Origin: Gemmatimonadaceae bacterium
GTDB taxonomy: Bacteria; Gemmatimonadota; Gemmatimonadetes; Gemmatimonadales; Gemmatimonadaceae
Assembly: GCA_020851035.1 (NCBI GenBank)
Contig: JADZDM010000001.1
Coordinates: 62,001-126,000, forward strand
DNA length: 64,000 bases
Reading direction: 5' to 3'
Under the pieces are notes generated by a model, which worked only from the letters and a program-made list of their open reading frames with translations, did not search any database and was not told the DNA's origin. Below are positions 38,554 through 48,033 of this stretch, piece after piece; within the stretch, counting starts at the first letter, position 1, and every line of letters starts with the position of its first letter. Made by a program: the position numbers and the translations under genes.

Positions 38554-39897
38554 ATGCGACGCATGGCCTGGGTGGGAATGGCCGCGTGCCTGGTGGCAAC
38601 GGGCGCCGGGGCGCAGCGGGTGGTGAACACGGCCCCGCTGCGGGCCGAGATCGAGCGGCGGACGGCCGCGGTGACACCGAAGGTCGTGGCCTGGCGCCGC
38701 GACATCCACGAGCACCCGGAGCTCTCGGGCGAGGAGGTGCGCACGGCGGCGCTGGTGGCGGCGCACCTGCGTGCGCTCGGCATGCAGGTCACCACCGGCG
38801 TGGGCGGGCACGGCGTCGTCGGGGTGCTGCGCGGCGGGCGTCCCGGTCCGGTGGTCGGCCTGCGCGCGGACATGGACGCGTTGCCGGTGGCCGAGCAGGT
38901 GGACATCCCGTTCAAGTCACGCGTCACGAGCACCTACCGCGGGCAGACGGTTGGGGTGATGCACGCCTGCGGGCATGACAACCACGTGGCCATCCTGATG
39001 GGCGCCGCCGAGGTGCTGGCGGGCATGAAGGCGACGCTGCCCGGGACGGTGAAGTTCATCTTCCAGCCGGCCGAGGAAGGGAAGCCGAACGGCGAGGGCG
39101 GTGCGGCACCGATGATCGCGGCCGGCGCGCTCGAGAACCCGCACGTGGATGCGATGTTCGGGCTGCACGTCGGCCCCGGACCGCTCGGATCGCTGGGGTA
39201 CCGGGTGGGGCCGATGCTCGCGGCGGCCAACTCGTGGTCGCTGGTCGTGCACGGGCGGCAGACGCACGGCGCGCTGCCGTGGGGTGGCGTGGACCCGATC
39301 GTGATCGGTTCGCAGATCGTGATGGGGCTGCAGACCGTCATCAGCCGGCAGACGGACATCACCGCGGTGCCCGCGATCGTGACGGTGGGCGCCATCAATG
39401 GCGGGGTGCGCAACAACATCATCCCGGACAGCGTGGTGATGGTCGGCACGATCCGCACCTTCGACCCGCGGCAGCGCACCGACATCTTCGCGCGGATGAA
39501 GCGGACGGCCGAGCAGATCGCGCTGTCGGCGGGGGCGACGGCGTCGTTCAGCGTGGACAGCGGCTATCCCGTGACCATCAACGACACCGCGCTCACCACC
39601 CGGATGGTGCCGACGCTCCGCTGGGCCGCCGGCGAGGCCGGCGCCGGCACGCGGCCGATGAGCACCGGGGCGGAGGACTTCTCGTATTTCCAGGAGAAGG
39701 TGCCGGGGCTGTTCGTGATGATGGGTGTGACGCCGAAGGACAAGGATCCGCGGACGGCGGCGCCGAACCACTCGCCGCTGTTCTTCGCCGACGAGGCCGC
39801 CCTGCCCACCGGGGTGAAGGCGATGGCTGGGCTGGCGGTGGACTGGCTGGCGGCGGGGAAGCCGACCGACGGGGCGACGGGGGCGGGGGGCCGCTGA
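38554..39897 (+). CDS. secreted M20D-family amidohydrolase
   Basis: 447 residues from ATG at 38554 (AAGGAG 6 nt upstream; GTG 38551 is closer but less suited). Signal peptide ends GAGAQR. Metal sites: GLRADMDALP, MHACGHDNHVAILMGAAEVL, FQPAEEGKPNGEGG, and C-terminal PMSTGAEDFSYFQEKVPG with a final NHSPLFF. These are hallmarks of IAA-amino acid/N-acyl amino acid hydrolases (AmiA/HipO type). It cleaves N-acyl amino acids or peptides in the periplasm. No close operon partners. Confidence 0.93.
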   Translation: MRRMAWVGMAACLVATGAGAQRVVNTAPLRAEIERRTAAVTPKVVAWRRDIHEHPELSGEEVRTAALVAAHLRALGMQVTTGVGGHGVVGVLRGGRPGPVVGLRADMDALPVAEQVDIPFKSRVTSTYRGQTVGVMHACGHDNHVAILMGAAEVLAGMKATLPGTVKFIFQPAEEGKPNGEGGAAPMIAAGALENPHVDAMFGLHVGPGPLGSLGYRVGPMLAAANSWSLVVHGRQTHGALPWGGVDPIVIGSQIVMGLQTVISRQTDITAVPAIVTVGAINGGVRNNIIPDSVVMVGTIRTFDPRQRTDIFARMKRTAEQIALSAGATASFSVDSGYPVTINDTALTTRMVPTLRWAAGEAGAGTRPMSTGAEDFSYFQEKVPGLFVMMGVTPKDKDPRTAAPNHSPLFFADEAALPTGVKAMAGLAVDWLAAGKPTDGATGAGGR

Positions 39898-40071
39898 GGC
39901 GTGCGCCGGGCCGGGCACGGTGCGCCGGCCCGGCTCGTTCGTCCCCGGCAGCGGGGCACGGGGTCGGGTGTCGCGTTCCGGCGCTGTGCCGGGTCCGTTA
40001 GCCTTATCAGCTCAGGACGCGCCGCTTGTGGCCGCGCCCCCCCGACGACCTTCCCTGGCGGAGACCGTGCC

Positions 40072-41307
40072 ATGGCCGTGCATATGGATCCCGAAGCCTC
40101 GCTGCTGCCGTCAGGTCACCTGACGGCCCGCGACGGTGACCTGTTCAACATCGATGCCGCGCTGACCGAGGAGGAGCGTGCGATCCGCGACTCGGTCCGC
40201 CGCTTCGTGGACGAGAAGATCTTCCCCATCATCGGCGACTGCTACACCGAGGGCCGGTTCCCGAGGGAGCTGATCCCGGAGATGGCGGCGCTGGGGATGT
40301 TCGGCGCCAACCTGCCCGAGGAGTACGGCTGCGCGGGGCTCAGCAGCGTGGCGTACGGGCTGATCATGCAGGAGCTGGAGCGGGGCGACAGCGGCATCCG
40401 CAGCTTCGCCAGCGTGCAGGGGGCGCTGGTGATGTATCCCATCTTCGCGTTCGGCAGCGAGGCGCAGAAGCGCCAGTACCTGCCGAAGATGGCCACGGGC
40501 GAGATCATCGGCTGCTTCGGCCTGACCGAGCCCGATGCCGGCTCCAACCCGGGCGGGATGATCACGCGTGCGCGCCAGCAGGCCGACGGCAGCTGGGTCA
40601 TCAACGGCGCCAAGATGTGGATCACCAACGGCTCGCAGGCCCACGTCTCGATCATCTGGGCCAAGACGGCCGACGGGGACGAGAACGGCAAGTCGATCCG
40701 CGGCTTCATCGTGCCGACGAACACGCCCGGCTTCACCGCGAAGGACCAGAAGGGGAAGCTCTCGCTGCGCGCCAGCGACACCAGTGAGCTGGTGCTGGTG
40801 GACGTGCACGTGCCGGCGGATGCGATGCTGCCCGAGGTCCAGGGACTGCGTGGTCCGCTGAGCTGACTGACGCATGCGCGCTACGGCATCTCGTGGGGCG
40901 CGATAGGTGCCGCGATGGCCTGCTACGAGGAGGCGCTCAGCTACTCGAAGGAGCGCATGATGTTCGACAAGCCGATCGGCGCCTTCCAGATCCAGCAGGT
41001 GCGCCTGGCCGACATGATCACGGAGATCATCAAGGGCCAGCTACTCTCGCTGCACCTGGGCCGGATGAAGGACCTCGGCACGTTCAACTCGCACCAGGTG
41101 TCGGTGGCGAAGCGCAACAACGTGAACATCGCCACCAACGTCGCGCGCGAGGCGCGGCGGCTGCTGGGCGCCAACGGCATCCTGGCGGAGTACCACAGCA
41201 TGCGGCACATGGCGAACCTCGAGAGCGTGTACACGTACGAAGGCACGCACGACGTGCACTCGCTCATCATCGGCAACGCCGTCACGGGGCTCGCCGCCTT
41301 CAAGTGA
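40072..41307 (+). pseudogene. glutaryl-CoA dehydrogenase-type acyl-CoA dehydrogenase with in-frame TGA
   Basis: An uninterrupted frame of 411 codons except for TGA at codon 265 (40864-40866). Upstream part: ELERGDSGIRSFASVQGALV, GCFGLTEPDAGSNPGGM, WVINGAKMWITNGSQA, LSLRASDTSELVLVDVHVPA. Downstream part: LTHARYGISWGAIGAAMACY, and VYTYEGTHDVHSL holding the catalytic Glu. The TGA falls exactly where related glutaryl-CoA dehydrogenases have Cys in GPFGCLNNARYGI (here GPLS-stop-LTHARYGI). All else is intact, so this is a nonsense mutation, a base-call error or a recoded UGA. GGAG lies 9 nt before the ATG. ETF genes follow nearby, matching its electron acceptor. A strong terminator follows. Confidence 0.85.
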
Positions 41308-41320
41308 CGCGAGGCCGGTG

Positions 41321-41367
41321 ACGGCGCGCGGTGCCGGTCTCGTCGGCACCGCGCGCCGTTCTGTTTT
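41321..41367 (+). terminator. rho-independent terminator after the acyl-CoA dehydrogenase gene
   Basis: Perfect 16-bp stem (ACGGCGCGCGGTGCCG / CGGCACCGCGCGCCGT), 7-nt loop, followed by TCTGTTTT. Starts 13 nt after the TGA stop of the dehydrogenase reading frame, which itself argues that the gene was a functional unit of this length. Confidence 0.92.
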
Positions 41368-41515
41368 CACTGGTGCCATGCACGGCACCGGATGGCACAA
41401 CCCCTGCACCATGCGGCACCCGCCGGCAGTCGCAGGGTATTCCCGCGCGGGACGTCCGCTGCTGCAGCGACGTCCCGCGTGCTGTCGTGCTCAGTTCGAC
41501 CTTCCGGAGTCACCG

Positions 41516-42136
41516 ATGGGTTCGCTCGTGCAGTTCGTCTGCTTCACCACCGCCCTGCCGCAGGACGAGTTCCTGCAGTCGTGGGAACCGTTCGCCTCGG
41601 CCTTCCTGGCGCGTGGCATCCACCGCATCGTGCTGTCGGAGAACGTCGCGCGGTCGGGTGAGCCGGGCTTCGACTACGTCTCGCGCAACCTGTGGGACGA
41701 GAGCCGCTTCGAGCGCGCGTTCCCGCACGGCGTGCGTGGCAGCGGCGGGCTGGGCGCGATCGGCGTGCTGCAGGCGGGGGCCTTCCGCCTGGTGGATCCC
41801 CCCACCTTCGACCTGCAGGCCGGCCCGCGCTCCGACAGCAAGCTGATGGTGTTCCTGATGACACGCGCCGGCCAGCGCGAGCGCACGCGCGCCGCGATCC
41901 GCGCCGCGCTGCAGGACCCTGCGATCACCGGCTGTGCGTTCTACCTGAAGGACGGGGATGCGCGCACCGACCGGTTCGATATGGTGGTGGAGGTGTTCGG
42001 CCGTGACGATGGTGCCTGCGAGGATGCCGTGGCACCGCTGCGTGCGGCAGTGGCGCCGTTCGTGACGGCGGCCGCGGTGATCGTCTCGACGTTCCACGAG
42101 GTGGCGGAGCTGGGCGTCGAGGCGCGCAAGGACTGA
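41516..42136 (+). CDS. hypothetical protein, possible duplicated alpha/beta ferredoxin-like module
   Basis: 206 residues from MGSLVQFVCFTTALPQDEFL, with GGAG 7 nt upstream. Two halves show similar patterns: VQFVCFTTALPQDEFLQSWE (residues 4-23) and LMVFLMTRAGQRERTRAAIR (about 110-130), each a strand followed by a helix, as in dimeric EthD/NIPSNAP-like or monooxygenase-type ferredoxin folds. No catalytic motif is recognised. It lies between the terminator and the convergent SDR gene, alone. Confidence 0.6.
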   Translation: MGSLVQFVCFTTALPQDEFLQSWEPFASAFLARGIHRIVLSENVARSGEPGFDYVSRNLWDESRFERAFPHGVRGSGGLGAIGVLQAGAFRLVDPPTFDLQAGPRSDSKLMVFLMTRAGQRERTRAAIRAALQDPAITGCAFYLKDGDARTDRFDMVVEVFGRDDGACEDAVAPLRAAVAPFVTAAAVIVSTFHEVAELGVEARKD

Positions 42137-42155
42137 GCGGGCACACGGCGCCGCG

Positions 42156-42938
42156 TCAGTCCCGCCGGTACACCCGCCGCGTCGCCAGGGCCTTCACCCA
42201 CGGCGGCAGGTGGCGCGCGAGGAACACTGCCACCTTGTAGTGCGCCCCAGGCACGCAGACCACCGGCCCGTCCCGTTCCAGCTGGCGCAGCGATGCCTCC
42301 ACCACCTGCTCGGCGGTGAGCCACATCCACGCCGGCGCGCGCCCCTCCTGGTCGTCGGACATGCGCTGGTGGAACTCGGTGTGGGTGAAGCCGGGGCAGA
42401 GCGCCTGCACGCGGATCCCCGCCGGCCGGCACTCCAGCGCGAGCCCCTCGCTGAAGCTCCGCTGGTACGCCTTCGTCGCGCAGTAGTTCACGTTCCCGGT
42501 GCTGTTCACGAAGCTGGCGACGCTGGCCACCGTCACCACGGCCCCGCTGCCGGCCTGCGTCATGCGCAGGAGCGCCGCGCGGGTGATGCGGTTCACCGCG
42601 ATCACGTGCAGGTGGAGCATCCGTTCCTGCTGCGCGAGCGGTGAGTCGGCAAGGAGCCCCCGGGTCCCGAAGCCGGCGTTGTTGACCAGCAGGTCCAGCC
42701 GGTCGGCCCCCTGGATCGCGGCCTCGGTGGCGGCGAGGCCGGCATCGGTGGCCAGGTCCGCCACCACCGGGCGCGCGGTCGCGCCCGTCGCCAGCAGCTC
42801 GGTGGCGAGCGTCTGCAGCCGGTCGCCGTCCCGCGCGACGAGCAGGAGGTCGTAGCCCCGGCGGGCGAGGGCGCGGGCATAGACCCTGCCGATACCTGAG
42901 GAGGCGCCGGTGACGAGGGCGAGGGGACGTGTGGGCAT
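42156..42938 (-). CDS. short-chain dehydrogenase/reductase
   Basis: 260 residues. Rossmann motif ALVTGASSGIGRVYARALAR, NNAGFGTRG, and active site NYCATKAYQRSFSEGLALE with Ser-Tyr-Lys context (Ser in VASFVNSTGNVNY). It resembles DltE/YqjQ-like classical SDRs. The C-terminal CVPGAHYKVAVFLARHLPP suggests membrane association. Divergent from etfB; an inverted repeat lies between them. Confidence 0.9.
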   Translation of the reverse strand: MPTRPLALVTGASSGIGRVYARALARRGYDLLLVARDGDRLQTLATELLATGATARPVVADLATDAGLAATEAAIQGADRLDLLVNNAGFGTRGLLADSPLAQQERMLHLHVIAVNRITRAALLRMTQAGSGAVVTVASVASFVNSTGNVNYCATKAYQRSFSEGLALECRPAGIRVQALCPGFTHTEFHQRMSDDQEGRAPAWMWLTAEQVVEASLRQLERDGPVVCVPGAHYKVAVFLARHLPPWVKALATRRVYRRD

Positions 42939-42974
42939 GCCTGTAAGATGATGTCCCGCCCGGGCCCCGTCGCC

Positions 42975-43013
42975 TGCAGACCGGGCCCCGGTTGGCTATT
43001 TTTCTGGTCTGCA
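42975..43013. promoter_or_regulatory. candidate operator between the SDR and etfB genes
   Basis: TGCAGACC (42975-42982) and GGTCTGCA (43006-43013) form an 8-bp inverted repeat with a 23-nt spacer holding an AT island (GGCTATTTTTCTGG), placed in the 117-bp divergent region. It could be a regulator site for the ETF operon; no promoter hexamers are clear. Confidence 0.3.
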
Positions 43014-43055
43014 ACCTTTCCTCGTCTTTCCCCACAGTCTTCGGGAGTGCCAGCG

Positions 43056-43811
43056 GTGAAGATCGCCGTGTGCATCAAGCGCGTCGCCGACATGGGTGCG
43101 CGATTCCAGATCGGCGCCGACGGCGCCTCGGTGTCCGAAACGGGCATCAAGTACGACATGAGCGACTTCGACGAATGGGCCGTCGAGGCCGCCCTGCAGC
43201 TCAACGAGAAGCATGGCGGCGGCGAGGTCACCGTCATCTCGCTCGGTCCCGACGCGGCGCAGGAGACCATCCGCAAGGCGCTCGCGATGGGTGCCGACAA
43301 GGGCGTGCACCTGAAGGCCCCGGCGATCCCGTTCGACGGCTTCGCGATCGCCGAGGCGCTGGCGGCGGAGCTCCGGGATGGCGGCTACGACCTGATCCTC
43401 TTCGGCCGCATCGCGGTGGACAGCGCGGCGGGCGTGACCGGCACGATGGTGGCGGAACTCCTCGGGCTGCCGTGTGTGACCGCCGTCTCGAAGCTCGAGG
43501 TGACGGGCACCAGCGGCACCGGTGAGCGCCAGGTGGAAGGGGGCGTCGAGACGCTGTCGTTCCCGTTGCCGGCGCTGTGCACGATCGACCAGGGGCTGGT
43601 GACGCAGGCGCGCTACCCGAGCCTCAAGGGCATCATGGCGGCGAAGAAGAAGCCGCTCGAGAGCAAGCCGGCGCAGCTCGGCGCGATCTCGGTGAGCGTC
43701 TCGAAGATGGAACTGCCGCCCGAGCGGTCCGCCGGGCGCATCGTGGGTGAAGGTGCCGCTGCCGTGCCGGAGCTCATCCGGCTCCTCCAGACCGAAGCGA
43801 AGGTGCTCTGA
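43056..43811 (+). CDS. etfB: electron transfer flavoprotein beta subunit
   Basis: 251 residues from GTG 43056 (VKIAVCIKRVADMGARFQIG), with GGGAG about 8 nt upstream. EWAVEAALQLNEKHGGGEVT and the AMP-binding ALAMGADKGVHL fit EtfB. GTMVAELLGLPCVTAVSKLE is the signature block with its conserved Leu/Val interface. ETF takes electrons from acyl-CoA dehydrogenases. The next gene, etfA, begins 1 nt after the stop. Confidence 0.93.
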   Translation: MKIAVCIKRVADMGARFQIGADGASVSETGIKYDMSDFDEWAVEAALQLNEKHGGGEVTVISLGPDAAQETIRKALAMGADKGVHLKAPAIPFDGFAIAEALAAELRDGGYDLILFGRIAVDSAAGVTGTMVAELLGLPCVTAVSKLEVTGTSGTGERQVEGGVETLSFPLPALCTIDQGLVTQARYPSLKGIMAAKKKPLESKPAQLGAISVSVSKMELPPERSAGRIVGEGAAAVPELIRLLQTEAKVL

Positions 43812-43812
43812 G

Positions 43813-44802
43813 ATGGCGAACAACATCCTCGTGGTCGCAGAGACCCGGAACGGTGACGTGCGGAAGGTCGCACTCGAAGTGGTGACGGCAGCGCGGGCGC
43901 TGGCGGATGGGCTGGGTGCCGAGGTGCACGCGATGGTGTTCGGTGCCGCCGGCATCGGCAGCGTCGCGGGGCGGCTTGGCGGCGCCGGCGCCGACGTGGT
44001 GCTGGTGGTGGAGCACGACGGGTTCGCGACCTACAACGCGGAGGCGGTGGCGGCGACGGTGGCCGCACAGGTCACCGCCGGCGGCTACCGCGCGGCGCTG
44101 TTCGGGGCCAGCGCGATGGGCCAGGATCTGGCGCCGCGCATCGGTGCCAAGCTGCGGGTGGGCGTGGCGGCCGACGTGGTGGCGGTGTCGGCCGACGGCG
44201 GCAGCATCACGGTCCGTCACCCGATGAACACGAACAAGGTGATCGCCACGATGGTGCTGTCGGCGACGCCGGCGCTGGTGAGCGTGCGGCCTGGCGCGGT
44301 GAGCGTGGGGGGCAGCGCGAAGGCCGGTGCGGTGCAGTCGCTGGCGCCGGCGATGGACCCGGCGGCCGGCCGCGTGAAGGTCACCGGCGTGACGCTCGGC
44401 GGCGGCGCGAAGCTCGACCTCGCGGAGGCCCCGGTGATCGTGAGTGGTGGTCGCGGCCTGAAGGCGGCCGAGCACTTCTCGCTGGTGGAGGACCTGGCGG
44501 CGGCGTTCGGGAACGCAGCCGTGGGGGCCACGCGCGCCGTGACCGACGATGGCTGGCGTCCGCACAGCGACCAGATCGGGCAGACGGGTCGCCAGGTGTC
44601 GCCGGACCTCTACGTCGCGGTGGGCATCAGCGGCGCGATCCAGCACATCGCCGGCATGCGCAACTCGAAGACGATCGTGGCCATCAACAAGGACAAGGAT
44701 GCGCCGATCTTCAAGGTGGCCGACTACGGCATCGTGGGTGACGTGTTCGACGTCATGCCGGCGCTGACGGCGGCGGTGAAGGCCGCCCGCGCACAGCAGT
44801 GA
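43813..44802 (+). CDS. etfA: electron transfer flavoprotein alpha subunit
   Basis: 329 residues. The C-terminal FAD domain shows [40 protein letters not shown], and [20 protein letters not shown], the conserved EtfA block. It carries electrons from the dehydrogenase on to the quinone reductase, here probably the membrane Fe-S protein two genes downstream. GTGA overlap with the next gene. Confidence 0.95.
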   Translation: MANNILVVAETRNGDVRKVALEVVTAARALADGLGAEVHAMVFGAAGIGSVAGRLGGAGADVVLVVEHDGFATYNAEAVAATVAAQVTAGGYRAALFGASAMGQDLAPRIGAKLRVGVAADVVAVSADGGSITVRHPMNTNKVIATMVLSATPALVSVRPGAVSVGGSAKAGAVQSLAPAMDPAAGRVKVTGVTLGGGAKLDLAEAPVIVSGGRGLKAAEHFSLVEDLAAAFGNAAVGATRAVTDDGWRPHSDQIGQTGRQVSPDLYVAVGISGAIQHIAGMRNSKTIVAINKDKDAPIFKVADYGIVGDVFDVMPALTAAVKAARAQQ

Positions 44803-45602
44803 AGTCGCGGGCACTGGGCGCGGTCGCCGCGACGATCGCGCTCAGCCTGCCCGTCGCCGCCCAGCGCGGCGACAGCACTGCGATCCTCCCCGAGATCCGG
44901 TCGGCGTCGTGGATTGCAGGCGCCCCCGGCGTGCTGCATCGCGCCTTCGTGGGTGACCTGCAGGTCGCGCTGGTGCTGCAGTCCGACGACGGCACCACCA
45001 CGCCGCTGACCAAGGCCGACGTGACGCGCATGCGGCTGACCGAGGCGCGCGCGTTCGTGAACGCGATCCGCAACCTGCGCGCGAAGCTCACGCCGTACTC
45101 GGACGACATCCCCGATCCGTCCCCGGAACTCTCGGGCATGTATCCCACCGAAGGCGCGAGCATCGTCACCAGCCGCCTGCTGCTGCAGGATGACTGGCGT
45201 GCGATCGAGTCGCGACTCGGCGGGCCGATCGTCGCCGTGGCCCCGATGACGGGGTCACTGATCTTCGGTCGTGACACGATCGTGCCGCTGAGCCGCCGCA
45301 AGTCGGCACCGGCGGCGCAGTTCCTGGAACTCGCCGCCGGCGTGCTGATCCCGTACGGCAAGCGCGAGGATGCACTGGGCACCACGGTGCTGCGCTTCAC
45401 GCCCACGGGCTGGCGTGTGGTGCCGCCCATGACCGAGGCCGAGCGCCGGGACCTCAATCGCCAGCCGGCCGAGGGGGCGGATGGTGCCGCCGACCAGACG
45501 GCCCGGACCAGCGTGACGCCACCCGCCGTCCTGCCGCCGTCGGCGGATCCGGTGCCGCCGCCCAGGCCATCGAAGCCGGTCACGAAACCCGCGAAGCCCT
45601 GA
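44799..45602 (+). CDS. hypothetical secreted protein in the ETF cluster
   Basis: 267 residues, GTG start on the etfA stop (GTGA), so translation is coupled. A signal peptide ends VAAQR. The body (SASWIAGAPGVLHRAFVGDL; TRMRLTEARAFVNAIRNLRA; LTPYSDDIPDPSPELSGMYP) has no family recognised. The C-terminal ~55 residues are Pro/Ala-rich (PPAVLPPSADPVPPPRPSKP). Why a secreted protein is coupled to ETF is unclear. Confidence 0.65.
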   Translation: MKSRALGAVAATIALSLPVAAQRGDSTAILPEIRSASWIAGAPGVLHRAFVGDLQVALVLQSDDGTTTPLTKADVTRMRLTEARAFVNAIRNLRAKLTPYSDDIPDPSPELSGMYPTEGASIVTSRLLLQDDWRAIESRLGGPIVAVAPMTGSLIFGRDTIVPLSRRKSAPAAQFLELAAGVLIPYGKREDALGTTVLRFTPTGWRVVPPMTEAERRDLNRQPAEGADGAADQTARTSVTPPAVLPPSADPVPPPRPSKPVTKPAKP

Positions 45603-45708
45603 CACACGCGCGGAACGCTGCCTCCGGACCGAGGGGGCGCGTATCTTCCGGCGATCCGGTCGGCGTGCCTGTGCGCCACCACACAGGATCCACTGAATCG
45701 GGCTTGCC

Positions 45709-47781
45709 ATGTCAGGACAGAACGTCGCGTTCCTGATCGTCCTCGTGCTCGCGCTGGGCTTCTTCAGCTACAACATCCAGCGCCTGGTCAGCTACCTCCA
45801 CCTCGGCCACGCCGAGGACCGGCTCGACCATCCGGGCACGCGATCGTGGAACCTGCTGACGATCGGCTTCGCGCAGACGAAGATCCTGCGTGAGCGCGGG
45901 GCGGGCCTCTCGCACGCCTCGGTGTTCTGGGGGTTCCTCGTCCTCTCGGCCGGCACGCTCGAGATGCTGCTGCATGGCGTGTGGCCGGGCTTCAGCCTCG
46001 ACCGCATCCTGCCACGCCCGCTCTGGCAGCTGTTCATGCTGGCGCAGGAGGCGTTCGCGCTGCTGGTGCTGGTGGCGGTGTGCTGGCTGCTGTGGCGCCG
46101 CATCGTGGCCCCGCCGAAGCGGTTGCAGGGCAAGGAGATCCACAATGCCGAGGCGATCATCATCCTCTGCGTGATCGCGGGGCTGATGAAGTCGATGTAC
46201 TGGACCGGCGCGTTCGAGTATGCCGCCGACGAGGCGCTCCGCGCGACGCAGTTCGGGTGGTTCCGGCCGATCTCCACCGCGCTGGGCGGCCTGCTCACGG
46301 GCTGGTCGGCGGGCGCGCTCAGCGTGGGCCACGCGGTCAGCTGGTGGCTGCACGCGCTGCTGATGCTCGGCTTCCTGAACTTCCTGCCGTATTCCAAGCA
46401 CCTGCACGTGGTGAGCTCGCTGATCAACGTCTGGTTCAGCAACACCAGCGGGCCGGCGAAGATCGGCGTGATGCGCCCGATGGACCTCGAGGCGGAGGTG
46501 GAGCAGTTCGGCGCCAGCGACGTGGATCACCTGAGCTGGAAGAACCTGCTCGACGGCTACTCGTGCACGGAGTGCGGCCGGTGCACGGCGGCCTGCCCGG
46601 CGAACATCACCGGCAAGCCGCTCAGCCCGCGCAAGATCGTGGTGGACACGCGCCGGCGGCTGATGGAGAAGGCGCCGCTGCTGGTGGGGGAGCTGGACGT
46701 GCCGGGCAGCGCCGCGGCGCTGATGGCGGAGGAGGGGGCCGACACGCGCCTCGCGAACCAGCTCCTCGACAACTACATCACCGAGGACGAGCTCTGGGCC
46801 TGCACCAGCTGCCGCGCCTGCGTGACGGAGTGCCCGGTGAGCATCGACCAGCTCGACATCATCAACGAGCTGCGGCGAGGGCTGGTGCTGAACGAGGGGC
46901 GCTTCCCCGAGGAGGTACAGCCGACGTTCGAGTCGCTGGAGACGAACGCGTCCCCGTGGGCCTTCAGTCCGGCCGACCGTGCGCTGTGGGCGGAGGGGAT
47001 GCACATCCCGACGATGGCCGAGGCGTTCGCCGAGGGGCGTCGCCCGGAGCTGCTGTTCTGGGTGGGGTGCATGGGCAGCTTCGACGACCGGGCGAAGAAG
47101 ATCACGGTCGCCTTCGCGCGCATCCTGCAGGCGGCGAACGTGGACTTCGCGATCCTGGGCCAGGAGGAAACCTGCCACGGCGATCCTGCGCGCCGCCTGG
47201 GCAACGAGTACCTGTACCAGACGCTGGCCAAGGGCACCATCGAGACGCTGGACCGCTACGAAGTGAAGACGGTGGTGACGTTCTGTCCGCACTGCTTCCA
47301 CCAGATCGGCAACGAGTTCCCGCAGCTCGGCGGCAACTACGAGGTGATCCACCACACCACGTACATCGAGCGGCTGCTGGACGCCGGCCAGGTGCCGCTG
47401 GACACGGAGCATGGCCAGCGCCTGAAGATGACGTACCACGACAGCTGCTACCTGGGCCGCTACAACGACGTGTACGACGCCCCGCGCAATGCGCTCAGGC
47501 GCGCGCTGCCGGTCATGACGCTGGTGGAACCGGCGCGCACCGAAAGCCGCGGCCTCTGCTGCGGCGCCGGCGGCGGCCGCATGTTCGTGGACGAGAAGGT
47601 CGGAAAGCGCATCAACGTCGAGCGCACCGAGGAACTCGTCGCGACGGGCGCGGACGTGATCGCGGTGGCGTGCCCGTTCTGCATGACCATGATGACCGAT
47701 GGCGTCGCGAAGCTCGAATCATCCGCCGAGGTGCTGGACGTCTCCGAAGTCGTCGCGCGGCAGCTTTCTACACGCTCGTGA
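45709..47781 (+). CDS. membrane Fe-S oxidoreductase, ETF:quinone oxidoreductase type (FadF/EMO-like)
   Basis: 690 residues. N-terminal ~240 residues hold about five to six helices like a NarI-type cytochrome b domain ([40 protein letters not shown]). Then two 4Fe-4S ferredoxin motifs, [12 protein letters not shown] from Cys286 and [14 protein letters not shown] from Cys365. The C-terminal half contains two CCG (heterodisulfide reductase) domains: [16 protein letters not shown] and [20 protein letters not shown] with [10 protein letters not shown]. This architecture is that of FadF and EMO proteins, which take electrons from ETF and reduce menaquinone. Its position just after etfBA supports that role. 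Confidence 0.9.
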   Translation: MSGQNVAFLIVLVLALGFFSYNIQRLVSYLHLGHAEDRLDHPGTRSWNLLTIGFAQTKILRERGAGLSHASVFWGFLVLSAGTLEMLLHGVWPGFSLDRILPRPLWQLFMLAQEAFALLVLVAVCWLLWRRIVAPPKRLQGKEIHNAEAIIILCVIAGLMKSMYWTGAFEYAADEALRATQFGWFRPISTALGGLLTGWSAGALSVGHAVSWWLHALLMLGFLNFLPYSKHLHVVSSLINVWFSNTSGPAKIGVMRPMDLEAEVEQFGASDVDHLSWKNLLDGYSCTECGRCTAACPANITGKPLSPRKIVVDTRRRLMEKAPLLVGELDVPGSAAALMAEEGADTRLANQLLDNYITEDELWACTSCRACVTECPVSIDQLDIINELRRGLVLNEGRFPEEVQPTFESLETNASPWAFSPADRALWAEGMHIPTMAEAFAEGRRPELLFWVGCMGSFDDRAKKITVAFARILQAANVDFAILGQEETCHGDPARRLGNEYLYQTLAKGTIETLDRYEVKTVVTFCPHCFHQIGNEFPQLGGNYEVIHHTTYIERLLDAGQVPLDTEHGQRLKMTYHDSCYLGRYNDVYDAPRNALRRALPVMTLVEPARTESRGLCCGAGGGRMFVDEKVGKRINVERTEELVATGADVIAVACPFCMTMMTDGVAKLESSAEVLDVSEVVARQLSTRS

Positions 47782-47795
47782 GATCCTGAACGGCG

Positions 47796-48010
47796 TGACG
47801 CAAAGGAGCCAAGGGCGCGAAGGACGCAAAGACAGCGGCCGTGCGCTTCAGGCGACGGTCGCTGCAGGCGAGGACGAACGTACTCGAGGGAAACTGCGGT
47901 GGCTGTTGCAGTTCCCATCAACCACTTGGACATTCGTGCGGGCCGAGCATCGCAGAGCGCGCAGGGCCGCCGTTCTTTGCGTCCTTCGCGCCCTTTGCGC
48001 CTTTGCGTCA
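47796..48010. repeat. 215-bp nested palindromic intergenic element, copy 2
   Basis: Left arm 47796-47840 and right arm 47965-48010 match with few mismatches (TGACGCAAAGG, GGGCGCGAAGGACGCAAAGA). Inside, GGGAAACTGC (47888-47897) faces GCAGTTCCC (47908-47916). Same order and same arm consensus as the copy at 15.1 kb, and again between convergent genes (the Fe-S oxidoreductase and the methyltransferase). No credible gene within. Confidence 0.8.
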
Positions 48011-48033
48011 AAGCTGTTCAAGATGCCCGAACA

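Noticed and set aside
40864-40866. Frameshift in the acyl-CoA dehydrogenase
   Set aside because: Both sides of the break are in the same reading frame, so no base insertion or deletion is needed; only the TGA codon is abnormal.
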